From: an uncultured Eubacteriales bacterium
GTDB lineage: Bacteria > Bacillota > Clostridia > Peptostreptococcales > Anaerovoracaceae
NCBI GenBank assembly: GCA_910583765.1
Contig: CAJTYS010000067.1
Coordinates: 1 to 15,553 of the forward strand
Direction: 5' to 3'
Length of the DNA stretch: 15,553 nucleotides
Shown: piece by piece, positions 1-6,480 of the stretch
How the letters are laid out: every line of letters starts with the position of its first letter
Numbering within the stretch: the stretch's first letter is position 1
The notes under the pieces: generated by a model
What the model saw: the letters and a program-made list of their open reading frames with translations, nothing else
What the model was told of the DNA's origin: nothing
Databases searched by the model: none
Position numbers and translations under genes: made by a program

Positions 1-38
1 TGTTGTAAGAAAAGTTCACTTTTAACTTGTACTTTTTC

Positions 39-44
39 TTGACA
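39..44 (+). promoter_or_regulatory. Isolated -35-like TTGACA upstream of the VirD4 region
   Basis: A consensus TTGACA stands at 39-44. At 16-17 bases spacing the -10 position (61-67) matches TATAAT at no more than three bases and overlaps the ribosome binding site of the small acidic ORF. It is therefore a weak promoter candidate at best. Confidence 0.15.
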
Positions 45-69
45 TAGTACCACAGAGACGGAGATTCAA

Positions 70-183
70 ATGAAGACGGAGGAACAGGATGAATGCAACG
101 AGACGAAGCCCGCGGCAGAGGGTGAAGAAGAAAGTGAAGAAAATGAAGACACTTTGGCGGAACACAAAGAAGACACGTCCTGA
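70..183 (+). CDS. Possible small acidic peptide, 37 aa
   Basis: An ATG at 70 opens 37 codons ending in TGA at 181-183. A CGGAG ribosome binding site sits at 59-63, six bases before the start. The product is very rich in Glu and Asp, with no hydrophobic segment and no recognisable domain. An in-frame stop at 40-42 lies just upstream, so this is not the tail of a longer frame inside the window. It lies 51 bases before the VirD4-like gene and could be co-transcribed with it. I do not recognise it. The acidic composition could also come from purine-rich non-coding sequence, so the gene call rests mainly on the ribosome binding site. Confidence 0.3.
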   Translation: MKTEEQDECNETKPAAEGEEESEENEDTLAEHKEDTS

Positions 184-234
184 AACTTCCAGGATGAACC
201 CATGGAAAAAACACGGGAATAGGAGTGATCGGAC

Positions 235-2538
235 ATGAGCGTGGGACCACGAAGAAAAAAGAGGATGCCTGTCATCCCGTGGGTCGTTCTGCTGGCCGCC
301 AGCCTGCTGCTGGGGTATTTTACGGGAGGGCTTTTTTGCCACCAAGATTTGACATTGGAAAACTGGGGCGAGAAATTCAGTTACATTTTGCGGCACCCGT
401 TTCAAAACTGGGTGAGCGAGCACACCAGAAAGACCTTGTACCTGTCCTTGATGGCCTACTTGATTTCGTTCGCTTACGCTTGGTCGAACCTGAAAAACCG
501 TATGCCAGGGGAAGAAATGGGCACTTCACAGTGGGGAGACGTGAAAAAGCTGTGCGACAAATTGAAAGCGCCGGGCTCCAAAATGGACACTGTAGACAAA
601 AACATGGTGTTGTCGAAACACATGCGCAAGGCGTATGACAGCAGGCACACCATGCTCAACAACAACCTCACGGTCATCGGCGGTTCAGGTTCCGGAAAGA
701 CCTTGGCCTTCATCGGGCCGAATTTGATGCAGCTGCATGGGAGCAACGTGATCACGGACCCCAAAGGTGACACGCTGCGGGATTTTGGCGGCATATTGGA
801 ACGGGCGAATTACCGTCTGCGGGTCATTGACCTGACCAACATGCGGGCTTCCCACAGGTACAACCCGTTTCGATACATTCGCTCCACCGAAGACCTGATC
901 AAGCTGATCACCAACCTGATCGCCAACACCACGCCGGCGGATTCCACGAAAAGTGACCCGTTCTGGGAAAAGGCGGAAACCTTGTACCTGCAGGCGCTTT
1001 TTTCCTATGTTTGGCTGGAATGCGAAGACGCGCCCTATTATCGCTATGCGCAGGTGAAGGGAAACAATGAAAAGCGAGCCAGAGAAAAGTTGGCGGGCTG
1101 CCAGGAGATCGAGCAAGCCAGCGGAAACATCTGGGCCGGGCTAGTGGTGGACGCGGAAGGCCGCCCCGCCAAACTCAAACCTTGTTTTCGCACGGTGCTG
1201 AAACTGCTGGACGAAGCGGAAGTCAGCGATGAAGAAGGCGTTTTGTCGCCGCTGGATTGCCGGATGAAAATCTTGGAAGAGCGGCTGGTCGCCAGACAGG
1301 AAGATCCCGCTTCGCATCCGGCCATACGAAGCTATCACAAATGCGTCCGGGGCGCGGGGGACACGGTGCGGTCCATCATCATTTCCGCCAACGCCAGGTT
1401 CGCGCCTTTTGACAACGAGCGGCTGCTGCGGATTTTGGACGATGACGACATCGACTTGCCGTCTTTGGGCGTTGGCGTGAACGGAGACGGGAAATCGAAG
1501 ACGGCTTTGTTCTGCGTGTTGCCCGATGACGACCCGACTTGGAACTTCGTGCCCGGGATGTTGTACACGCAGATGTTTCAGGAATTGTACCGTGCGGCCA
1601 GGCAGTACGGCAACAGGCTGCCCATTGAAGTGGGCTTTTGGTTCGATGAATTCACCAACATCAAAATGCCCAATGATTTCGACAAAATCCTCTCCACCTG
1701 CCGCTCGCGGAACATTTACATCGCCATGGTCATCCAGTCCCTGGCCCAGATCAAGAATTCCTATAAAGACAAATGGGAAGGCCTGCTGGGAAATTGTGAC
1801 GCCATCGTTTACCTGGGAGGAAACGAACCGTCTTCCCACAAATACGTTTCGGAAACATTGGGAAAATGGACCATCGACAAAACGTCAACTGGGCAGGTCC
1901 TGGGCAGCCGAGGCTCCAGCAGCAGGAATCACGATGTTTTGGGCAGGGAACTGTTGACGCCGGATGAAGTGCGCAGGATGCCGAACAAAGACTGCGTCCT
2001 GTTGATCAGGGGCGAGAATCCCATTTATGACAAAAAGATGTATTGGTTTCGAGAGAAACGCTGGAAACGCCTGCGGAAGCTGCCTGGCTACGTTTTTCAG
2101 CCAGTCGCGAAAGGCGCGGGCTTTGAATGCGTGCGGCCGACCGCCATTGACCATTACCAGAAAGACGACACCAAGCGAGTGGCCATCTTTCGCATGACCA
2201 TGGAAGAATTCCTATGCTTGGACTTGAACGCGCTGCCAAAAGAGATTTCCCAGGAAACCATGGACGAATTGCTGAAAGGTTCGCGGGAAAAATTAAGGGA
2301 GGAAGAAACCGAAGATGAAGTCGGCGGGGAAACGGAAGATCAGGATTTGGCTCAACTGCCGTTAAAAGAACTGGTGCTGCGCATGGAGCTTTCGCCGGAA
2401 CAGATCGACATGGTGAGCTTGGCCCTGGCTGGAAACGTGCCGGAAGAAGTGATTCGAAAGATGGTCGTGAACAACAACCCGCCGGAGCAAATGCGCATCG
2501 TGATGGAACTGCTGGAATCGCAAGAGCGAGAAAAATGA
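235..2538 (+). CDS. virD4: VirD4/TraG-like type IV coupling protein
   Basis: Membrane-anchored ATPase expected to recruit the relaxase-DNA complex and feed it into the mating channel. The 767-residue product has two N-terminal membrane segments (about 13-33 and 66-84). The Walker A motif GGSGSGKT is at 149-156, followed by the family-typical TDPKGDT at 174-180. The Walker B region FWFDEF is at 468-473, and a VIQSLAQ motif at 499-505 matches the motif that follows Walker B in this family. The C-terminus beyond about 680 is acidic and charged. AGGAG at 221-225 lies nine bases before the ATG. Length and motif order fit the VirD4-like proteins of Tn1549/CTn-type elements (CD1115-like). In those elements the VirB2/VirB6/PrgI/VirB4 genes follow directly; here about 9 kb of other genes intervene. 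The frame is intact. Confidence 0.93.
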   Translation: MSVGPRRKKRMPVIPWVVLLAASLLLGYFTGGLFCHQDLTLENWGEKFSYILRHPFQNWVSEHTRKTLYLSLMAYLISFAYAWSNLKNRMPGEEMGTSQWGDVKKLCDKLKAPGSKMDTVDKNMVLSKHMRKAYDSRHTMLNNNLTVIGGSGSGKTLAFIGPNLMQLHGSNVITDPKGDTLRDFGGILERANYRLRVIDLTNMRASHRYNPFRYIRSTEDLIKLITNLIANTTPADSTKSDPFWEKAETLYLQALFSYVWLECEDAPYYRYAQVKGNNEKRAREKLAGCQEIEQASGNIWAGLVVDAEGRPAKLKPCFRTVLKLLDEAEVSDEEGVLSPLDCRMKILEERLVARQEDPASHPAIRSYHKCVRGAGDTVRSIIISANARFAPFDNERLLRILDDDDIDLPSLGVGVNGDGKSKTALFCVLPDDDPTWNFVPGMLYTQMFQELYRAARQYGNRLPIEVGFWFDEFTNIKMPNDFDKILSTCRSRNIYIAMVIQSLAQIKNSYKDKWEGLLGNCDAIVYLGGNEPSSHKYVSETLGKWTIDKTSTGQVLGSRGSSSRNHDVLGRELLTPDEVRRMPNKDCVLLIRGENPIYDKKMYWFREKRWKRLRKLPGYVFQPVAKGAGFECVRPTAIDHYQKDDTKRVAIFRMTMEEFLCLDLNALPKEISQETMDELLKGSREKLREEETEDEVGGETEDQDLAQLPLKELVLRMELSPEQIDMVSLALAGNVPEEVIRKMVVNNNPPEQMRIVMELLESQEREK

Positions 2539-2675
2539 GGCAAAATGAAAGAAAAGAACAACGCGCTTGAAAGCGTCACATATATTTGAAGAAGTGAAAT
2601 GGGGACAATGGGCGGAGCCACGCCGCTTTTGTCATGAAAGTGAGGAGCCTTGGCCTTTGATCCCCTGGATTCTGA

Positions 2676-2731
2676 ACCAGGCACCGACTTAAACACTAAC
2701 ATTTTTTCCTCTTAGGTGCCTGGTCTTTGTT
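2676..2731 (+). terminator. 10-bp perfect inverted repeat, possible terminator or attenuator
   Basis: ACCAGGCACC at 2676-2685 pairs perfectly with GGTGCCTGGT at 2715-2724 across a 29-base T-rich loop. An interrupted T-rich stretch follows at 2725-2733. It lies between the VirD4-like gene and the ParR-like gene, just upstream of the latter's ribosome binding site. The large loop and broken T tract make it an atypical terminator. A protein- or RNA-controlled leader is an alternative. Confidence 0.5.
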
Positions 2732-2750
2732 TGTGAGGAAGGAGGCGAGC

Positions 2751-3041
2751 ATGCCGGATTTGGAGAAAGACAAGATTCGTTGGCAGCTGCGACTGAACTT
2801 GAGCAGAGCGGAGGATCGTGAGATTTATGAAAAGATCATGGGGCGGGATAAAAAGAAACACCGCACAGTGGCGGACTATTTATACGCGGCAGTGGCGGCT
2901 TACGAAGAAGACGCTTCTGGGCAAGCCCTGGATTACGGGGAAATCGCGAGAAAAGTGTCCGCCATTTTAGAAAAGAAGGAAGAAGACGAAAACATCAAAG
3001 CCATTTTGGATATGGATGAGAAAAAAGGCGGGAAATGTTAA
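2751..3041 (+). CDS. Small ParR-like (ribbon-helix-helix type) DNA-binding protein
   Basis: 96 residues from ATG 2751. AGGAGG at 2740-2745 is ideally placed, which makes this start preferable to the in-frame TTG at 2727. Residues 7-50 read as a short basic beta strand (IRWQLRLNLS), then helices (AEDREIYEKI; TVADYLYAAVAAYEE). This layout resembles ParR-type centromere-binding ribbon-helix-helix proteins, which have been seen annotated in clostridial conjugative elements. The C-terminal third is charged and predicted helical. No ParM partner is visible in the window. It could serve element maintenance, transcriptional control or relaxosome assembly; family assignment is by pattern only. The base composition changes to AT-rich directly after its stop codon. 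Confidence 0.6.
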   Translation: MPDLEKDKIRWQLRLNLSRAEDREIYEKIMGRDKKKHRTVADYLYAAVAAYEEDASGQALDYGEIARKVSAILEKKEEDENIKAILDMDEKKGGKC

Positions 3042-3188
3042 AATTATAAATTTGAAGGCAGTGAGTTATTATATCAGGACGAAGCACATGGAGCTTTGCT
3101 TATTTTGGCAGATAGGGTGATTGACCTGATTCATGTAATTGGGCTGACAATGTCCCAGTACAGATACACATTGAAGAGGGTTATGTAA
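3042..3188 (+). pseudogene. Startless 48-codon reading frame, possible gene remnant
   Basis: Directly after the TAA of the ParR-like gene the same frame stays open for 48 codons to TAA at 3186-3188. There is no usable start codon near its beginning. The translation looks protein-like: an acidic start (FEGSELLYQDEAHG), an amphipathic helix (ALLILADRVIDLIHVIG), then LTMSQYRYTLKRVM. It could be the 3' end of a gene whose 5' part was lost when AT-rich DNA was joined here, or a read-through tail of the upstream gene. I do not recognise the family. Chance openness of 48 codons is quite possible. Confidence 0.25.
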
Positions 3189-3246
3189 AGCCAGCCGTCT
3201 CAAACTTGGGATACATGGGTTTGGGACCGCTGTTTCTTTACATAAC
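3180..3246. repeat. Long imperfect hairpin with perfect 11-bp ends
   Basis: GTTATGTAAAG at 3180-3190 is perfectly complementary to CTTTACATAAC at 3236-3246. Inside, CAGC (3192-3195) pairs with GCTG (3229-3232), and GTCTCAAAC (3197-3205) pairs with GTTTGGGAC (3219-3227) with one G-U pair. Together they make a roughly 24-bp interrupted stem. Neither strand shows a T tract after the stem, so it is not a standard terminator. It lies just beyond the 3' end of the minus-strand pair. It could be a MITE-like or IS200/605-like remnant, a site for a recombinase, or a structured RNA end. Confidence 0.6.
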
Positions 3247-3302
3247 ATTCTATAGTGCTGTAAGGTCTTTTTCAACCAGTCAATCAAAGCCTCTTTTTAG
3301 AT

Positions 3303-3530
3303 TTAAAATTTAGTATCTTTGGGTGGACAAGGATCATTGCCATAGCTATCCTTATCGCGAATGCGACCGTGCCGATCATGAATTACGAGTTCTGACTGTT
3401 GACGTATCGCAATATTTCTGCCGTAAGTAATTGCGTCTTTTTGTGTATCAAAAGTTTTTGTTGCTCGAACTGCATTTTCTCGTTTCAATTGCCATTTTCC
3501 ACCATTAGGAACTACATGTTGGTTTGCCAT
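3303..3530 (-). CDS. DUF2188 family protein, 75 aa
   Basis: The 75-residue product begins MANQHVVPNGGKW and carries the DUF2188 pattern: an N-terminal NQHVVP strand, a TFDTQKDAI segment (27-34), SELVIH (46-51), and a conserved basic end GRIRDKDSYG (55-64) followed by NDPCPPKDTKF. The start is set by AAGGAG (complement of 3540-3545) nine bases upstream, which rules out longer frames. DUF2188 proteins are small, cytosolic, widespread and of unknown biochemical role. It follows the 85-residue gene by 19 bases, and the two almost certainly share one transcript. That transcript appears to start at the promoter and CIRCE element near 4000, which implies heat-shock control. The family call is from recognised motifs. 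Confidence 0.8.
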   Translation of the reverse strand: MANQHVVPNGGKWQLKRENAVRATKTFDTQKDAITYGRNIAIRQQSELVIHDRHGRIRDKDSYGNDPCPPKDTKF

Positions 3531-3549
3531 ATAAAACATCTCCTTTACA

Positions 3550-3807
3550 TTAAACAGTTGTATAGTGTTTCCAAGGTATTCTGGATGGGTGTGTATTTGC
3601 CAGAAAGCGTACAATATCTTTGCGGCCGTCATATGTTGGAATACCTTTTTGATTCTGCGCCATTAGGATTATAGGAATATTTCCAAAGTAACGCATAAAA
3701 TCAAGTCGGATGGATTCTTTTTCAGGGCTGGTTAAAACATGTGGTTTTACAACAGCAATTGCAAAGGTAACTCCTTGTTCTTTAATGAGAGCTCCGTCAA
3801 ATGACAT
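3550..3807 (-). CDS. Conserved-looking small protein of unknown function, 85 aa
   Basis: First gene of the minus-strand pair. The ribosome binding site reads AAAGGAGGAG (complement of 3813-3822), five bases before the ATG at 3807. The 85-residue protein has a hydrophobic strand (VTFAIAVVKPHVL, 13-25), a helix around 30-40, then a second hydrophobic strand (NIPIILMAQ, 43-51), and ends with GRKDIVRFLANTHPSRIPW (61-79). No signal peptide or membrane helix is apparent, and the pattern looks like a compact alpha/beta fold. I do not recognise a named family. The tight linkage to the DUF2188 gene suggests the two act together. Its leader is about 200 nt long and carries a CIRCE operator and several nested inverted repeats. 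Confidence 0.72.
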   Translation of the reverse strand: MSFDGALIKEQGVTFAIAVVKPHVLTSPEKESIRLDFMRYFGNIPIILMAQNQKGIPTYDGRKDIVRFLANTHPSRIPWKHYTTV

Positions 3808-3836
3808 ATTTTCTCCTCCTTTCTTATAAAACTAGG

Positions 3837-3971
3837 AAAGGTAAATTGCTTAAATACGATACAAAACTGTTGAACTCTCTGCATTTATATGATAAGATTC
3901 AAGTGCTACGTTGAATTTGCACAATGCAGATTTAGTTTGAAAGATGGTCGTAAGGCCATCTTTTTACCTTT
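3837..3971 (-). promoter_or_regulatory. Structured 5' UTR candidate of the DUF2188 pair
   Basis: This gene-free stretch contains four perfectly or nearly perfectly nested stems. The outer one pairs AAAGGTAAA (3837-3845) with TTTACCTTT (3963-3971). Inside are CTGCATT (3879-3885) with AATGCAG (3923-3929), then ATTCAA (3897-3902) with TTGAAT (3911-3916) within that, and AAGATGGTC (3941-3949) with GGCCATCTT (3954-3962) around a four-base loop. They form a multi-branched layout that ends about 15 bases before the ribosome binding site of the 85-residue gene. It could be a regulatory RNA leader, a thermosensor or a separate small RNA. It matches no riboswitch class known to me. Confidence 0.4.
3941..3966 (+). 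terminator. Terminator-like hairpin in the divergent intergenic region
   Basis: A 9-bp stem, AAGATGGTC (3941-3949) with GGCCATCTT (3954-3962), encloses a GTAA loop and is followed on the plus strand by T residues to 3965. It has the form of a rho-independent terminator for plus-strand transcription, yet no plus-strand gene precedes it. It may stop antisense transcription, end a short RNA that could start from a weak promoter-like pair at 3870-3898, or act as a leader structure on the minus transcript. Confidence 0.5.
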
Positions 3972-4000
3972 ATTAGCACTTATATAAAACGAGTGCTAAT
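3972..4000 (-). promoter_or_regulatory. CIRCE element (HrcA heat-shock operator)
   Basis: Read on the minus strand, 3999-3973 is TTAGCACTC, nine bases, then AAGTGCTAA. The CIRCE consensus is TTAGCACTC-N9-GAGTGCTAA, so 17 of 18 conserved bases match and the nine-base spacer is exact. The palindrome extends one more pair at each end. It lies 15 bases downstream of the -10 of a minus-strand promoter, the usual CIRCE position in the untranslated leader. HrcA bound here would repress the DUF2188 pair and release it on heat shock. CIRCE is normally found before groESL and dnaK operons, so its presence in accessory DNA is unusual. Confidence 0.88.
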
Positions 4001-4014
4001 ATTCCCGTGAGTAA

Positions 4015-4043
4015 AATATAACATATAGTATATTTGCTGTCAA
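4015..4043 (-). promoter_or_regulatory. SigA-type promoter for the DUF2188 pair
   Basis: On the minus strand TTGACA (4043-4038) is followed after exactly 17 bases by TATATT (4020-4015), a perfect -35 and a five-of-six -10. Transcription should start near 4008, directly before the CIRCE element, leaving a leader of about 200 nt to the ATG at 3807. Confidence 0.82.
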
Positions 4044-4082
4044 GAGAAAAAAACTCTAATATGAATTAAAATATGAAAAAAA

Positions 4083-4126
4083 TGTGAATAATTCTATTGA
4101 CACAAGAGAATTATTCACAATATAAT
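4083..4126 (+). promoter_or_regulatory. Consensus promoter embedded in a 13-bp operator dyad (RloAB)
   Basis: TTGACA at 4097-4102 and TATAAT at 4121-4126 are both perfect, with 18 bases between them, 46 bases before the RloA start. The -35 lies in the loop of a perfect 13-bp inverted repeat, TGTGAATAATTCT (4083-4095) and AGAATTATTCACA (4107-4119). Each arm also contains a small palindrome GAAT-N-ATTC, centred at 4090 and 4112. The centres are 22 bp apart, about two helical turns, which suits two repressor dimers on one face. No candidate repressor gene is in the window. Confidence 0.85.
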
Positions 4127-4171
4127 GGATAATATAAATAGAATAAAATAGTAGAAAGAGAGTGGAAAGAG

Positions 4172-5545
4172 ATGTTTATAGGCTTTTCAGTCAGTAATTA
4201 TTTGTCATTCAAAACCGCACAAACAATATCAATGGTGGCATCTAAGGTGGCAAGACATAAGGAACACATCTTAAATGGCAATGGAAAGAAAATATTAAAA
4301 ACAGGGCTTATCTATGGTGCTAACGCAAGCGGAAAAAGCAATTTAGTGAAAGCAATTGATTTTTCAAGAGATATTATATTAGATGGCTTGGGCCAAGTTG
4401 ATTTAAACAAAAAATATTTTAGAATATGTGGTGAGAGCAATCAGACACCAGGAGTTTTTGAGTACAGGTTGATAACACATACGGGGAAAGAATATTCTTA
4501 TGGGATTGCGATATCCTATGCAGAAAAAGAAATTCTTTCAGAATGGCTGATTCGTATAGAGAAAAATGGCACAGAGACTTGTATTTTTAATAGAGATATT
4601 GATGAAAATGGCATAAATTTTACTGAAAGCGAAATTAAGATTAAGAATGCTGAAGAAAAAATGAGATGGGAAATCTACTTGGGCGATTTTGGTAAAAATA
4701 TATCTGAGTCTATGAAGAAAAAAAGTATTTTAAGTGATATAGCTGAAAGAAGTAACGGCAGACAAGGCGTTTTTTCTGAAATTATAGATGTTTTTATTTG
4801 GTTTCAAAGTATGATTATATTATTTCCGACCAGTCAATATAGCGGTTTGAACCAAATGGTTGAAGATGAACAGATAAGAAATATTTTTTCGAGAATTTTG
4901 AAATATTTTGACACTGGCATTGAATCTGTGGAATCTAAGCTGGGACAAATGGAGTTTGATAAAATTTTTGAAGGTATCCCCAAGGAAGATGCTGAAAAAT
5001 TAAAAGCCAGAATTACAAATGATATTGGAGATGATCCTGTAATGTTCAAGGTAAATAGTCAGGTCTATTCTTTGCGTAAAGATGATGAAGGGAATATCAT
5101 AACGACAAAAATGATGCAAAACCATGGTAACAAGCAGGACCTCTTTGAATATTTAGATGAATCTGATGGAACACAAAGGTTATTTGATCTTATTCCCCTA
5201 TTTTATGAGCACAATGGAAATAGAGTCATTTTTATTGATGAGATTGACAGAAGCCTTCATACGAATCTTACTCGGAAATTTCTTGAGTTGTTTTATAAAT
5301 TGACAGAAGATGACACGAGCCAAATAATTGCGACAACGCATGACTCTAACTTACTGGATTTGGACCTGGTCAGGCAGGATGAAATTTGGTTTGTAAAAAG
5401 AAAAGGAGATCATAGTTCAAATTTATATTCATTAAATCGCTATAAGGAACGCTACGATAAGAAAATAGACAAAGAATATTTACTGGGACGTTATGATGCT
5501 ATACCGGTATTTGACGATGAAGTGCTGGAGGATTTGAATGTATAA
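4172..5545 (+). CDS. rloA: RloA/AbiLi-like AAA (ABC-type) ATPase
   Basis: 457-residue ATPase of the AAA15/AAA_21 group found in anti-phage modules. The N-terminus MFIGFSVSNYLSFK is typical of these proteins. Visible motifs are Walker A GANASGKS at 49-56, an ABC-type signature SDGTQR at 331-336, Walker B VIFIDE with D356 and E357, and an H-loop ATTHDSN around H390. About 270 residues between Walker A and the signature form the insert, where coiled-coil or sensor parts sit in relatives. It is cytosolic and presumably controls the partner RloB, whose gene overlaps it by 8 bases. The ribosome binding site is weak (purine-rich 4155-4168). The gene is AT-rich, unlike the flanking conjugation genes. 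PARIS and Septu ATPases are related alternatives, but the RloB neighbour decides for RloAB/AbiL. Confidence 0.85.
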   Translation: MFIGFSVSNYLSFKTAQTISMVASKVARHKEHILNGNGKKILKTGLIYGANASGKSNLVKAIDFSRDIILDGLGQVDLNKKYFRICGESNQTPGVFEYRLITHTGKEYSYGIAISYAEKEILSEWLIRIEKNGTETCIFNRDIDENGINFTESEIKIKNAEEKMRWEIYLGDFGKNISESMKKKSILSDIAERSNGRQGVFSEIIDVFIWFQSMIILFPTSQYSGLNQMVEDEQIRNIFSRILKYFDTGIESVESKLGQMEFDKIFEGIPKEDAEKLKARITNDIGDDPVMFKVNSQVYSLRKDDEGNIITTKMMQNHGNKQDLFEYLDESDGTQRLFDLIPLFYEHNGNRVIFIDEIDRSLHTNLTRKFLELFYKLTEDDTSQIIATTHDSNLLDLDLVRQDEIWFVKRKGDHSSNLYSLNRYKERYDKKIDKEYLLGRYDAIPVFDDEVLEDLNV

Positions 5546-6410
5546 TCGTTACCGGTTAACGTCAACAGTATATGACAGGGAAGATGAGACCCAGAAAATT
5601 ATTCCGGAAAAAAGGGTGTTCCTGTCCGTAGAGGGAAATGTGACAGAAAAAGAATACTTCGATGGCTTGTCAAAAAGTAGAGTGAAAATAGGCATTAATG
5701 CAAAAGTTGATGTAGAGGTTTTACGTAGGGGAAAGAAAGATACAAATAGTGCGCCCCAGCAGGTAATAGAGTTATTAGAAGAATATATTAGGCTTAGGGA
5801 ACAAAACGAAGATGATATTTTACAAGAGGTATCAGAACAATTTAAGGAACGATTTTCACTGGATTTTATAAAGCGATTCCTGAAGGATCCTGATAAATTA
5901 CCAAAAAAACAGAGAAATTTGTTTACCACTGAATTGAAGAAAATAGGCTATGATATCAACTATCGGAAATATTTAAGAAAATATAATGATGAGCTAGATG
6001 AGTTTGCCGTGTTAATCGACAGAGATATGCAGACACATTCAGAATCTAATATGTTTGAATGTATTAAGCATTGTAGAGATAATGGATATAAGTGTTATAT
6101 TGCGAATCCTTGTTTTGAGTTTTGGCTGCTGATGCATTTAGCTGATATAGAAATAGAATATGGTGATCAGTTGGATAAAATTAAAGAAAATAAGAAGGTT
6201 TCGGAGCAACATACTTTTGTAAGCAAGGAAGTATCAGATAGAGCCCATCACGGAAAAAGCGGCATTAATTTTATCGAGAAATATTTGCCCTATATTGATA
6301 AAGCAGTCATTCAGGCGAAAAAGTTCCCTGGCGATGAAAATGAATTAGTGGACCGCATAGGGTGTAATTTATGGAGATTGATCGAAGAACTAAAAATGTA
6401 TGGGAAATAG
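5538..6410 (+). CDS. rloB: RloB/AbiLii-like TOPRIM-type effector
   Basis: 290 residues, translationally coupled to the ATPase gene by an 8-base overlap, with GGAGG at 5527-5531 six bases before the ATG. The RloB family pattern is clear: LSVEGNVTEKEYF (29-41) with the putative metal ligand E32, LIDRDMQ (159-165) with D161 and D163, and the hallmark NPCFEFWLLMH (190-200). These fit a TOPRIM-like nuclease fold. In characterised relatives the ATPase senses infection and releases a nuclease that halts the cell; that role is transferred by homology. Residues 85-125 form a charged helical insert. A terminator follows directly. The acidic residues expected for activity are all present, so the module looks intact. 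Confidence 0.87.
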   Translation: MYNRYRLTSTVYDREDETQKIIPEKRVFLSVEGNVTEKEYFDGLSKSRVKIGINAKVDVEVLRRGKKDTNSAPQQVIELLEEYIRLREQNEDDILQEVSEQFKERFSLDFIKRFLKDPDKLPKKQRNLFTTELKKIGYDINYRKYLRKYNDELDEFAVLIDRDMQTHSESNMFECIKHCRDNGYKCYIANPCFEFWLLMHLADIEIEYGDQLDKIKENKKVSEQHTFVSKEVSDRAHHGKSGINFIEKYLPYIDKAVIQAKKFPGDENELVDRIGCNLWRLIEELKMYGK

Positions 6411-6435
6411 ACAATATTATAGCAAAGGAAGCCGG

Positions 6436-6480
6436 AGGGCAGTGCCATACTTCTTCATATTGAAGTCAAACGCCCTTTTT
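6436..6480 (+). terminator. Terminator of the RloAB unit
   Basis: AGGGC (6436-6440) pairs with GCCCT (6472-6476), and inside it ACTTC (6449-6453) pairs with GAAGT (6462-6466). A run of five T follows at 6476-6480. It sits 26 bases after the RloB stop and has the form of a rho-independent terminator. Confidence 0.65.

Noticed and set aside
1..34. A/T-rich short inverted repeats at the window start (AAAAGT/ACTTTT), possible terminator
   Set aside because: Pairings are short, weak and ambiguous, and no upstream gene is visible to be terminated.
194..238. 14-codon ORF overlapping the VirD4 start (ATGA overlap)
   Set aside because: The only AGG lies directly against its ATG, leaving no room for a ribosome binding site, and VirD4 has its own good site.
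2545..2589. 14-codon ORF right after the VirD4 stop
   Set aside because: Very short, weak ribosome binding site, no recognisable content.
2594..2692. 32-codon GTG-start ORF with four Trp codons, which could suggest a Trp leader
   Set aside because: No ribosome binding site before the GTG, Trp codons are not adjacent, and the gene downstream has no link to tryptophan.
3069..3287. 72-codon minus-strand frame across the long hairpin
   Set aside because: No ribosome binding site, runs through both hairpin arms, and the translation has no domain-like pattern.
3870..3898. Plus-strand promoter-like pair TTGAAC-17-TAAGAT before the hairpin at 3941
   Set aside because: Only four of six -10 bases match and no product is evident; mentioned only as a possible small RNA start.
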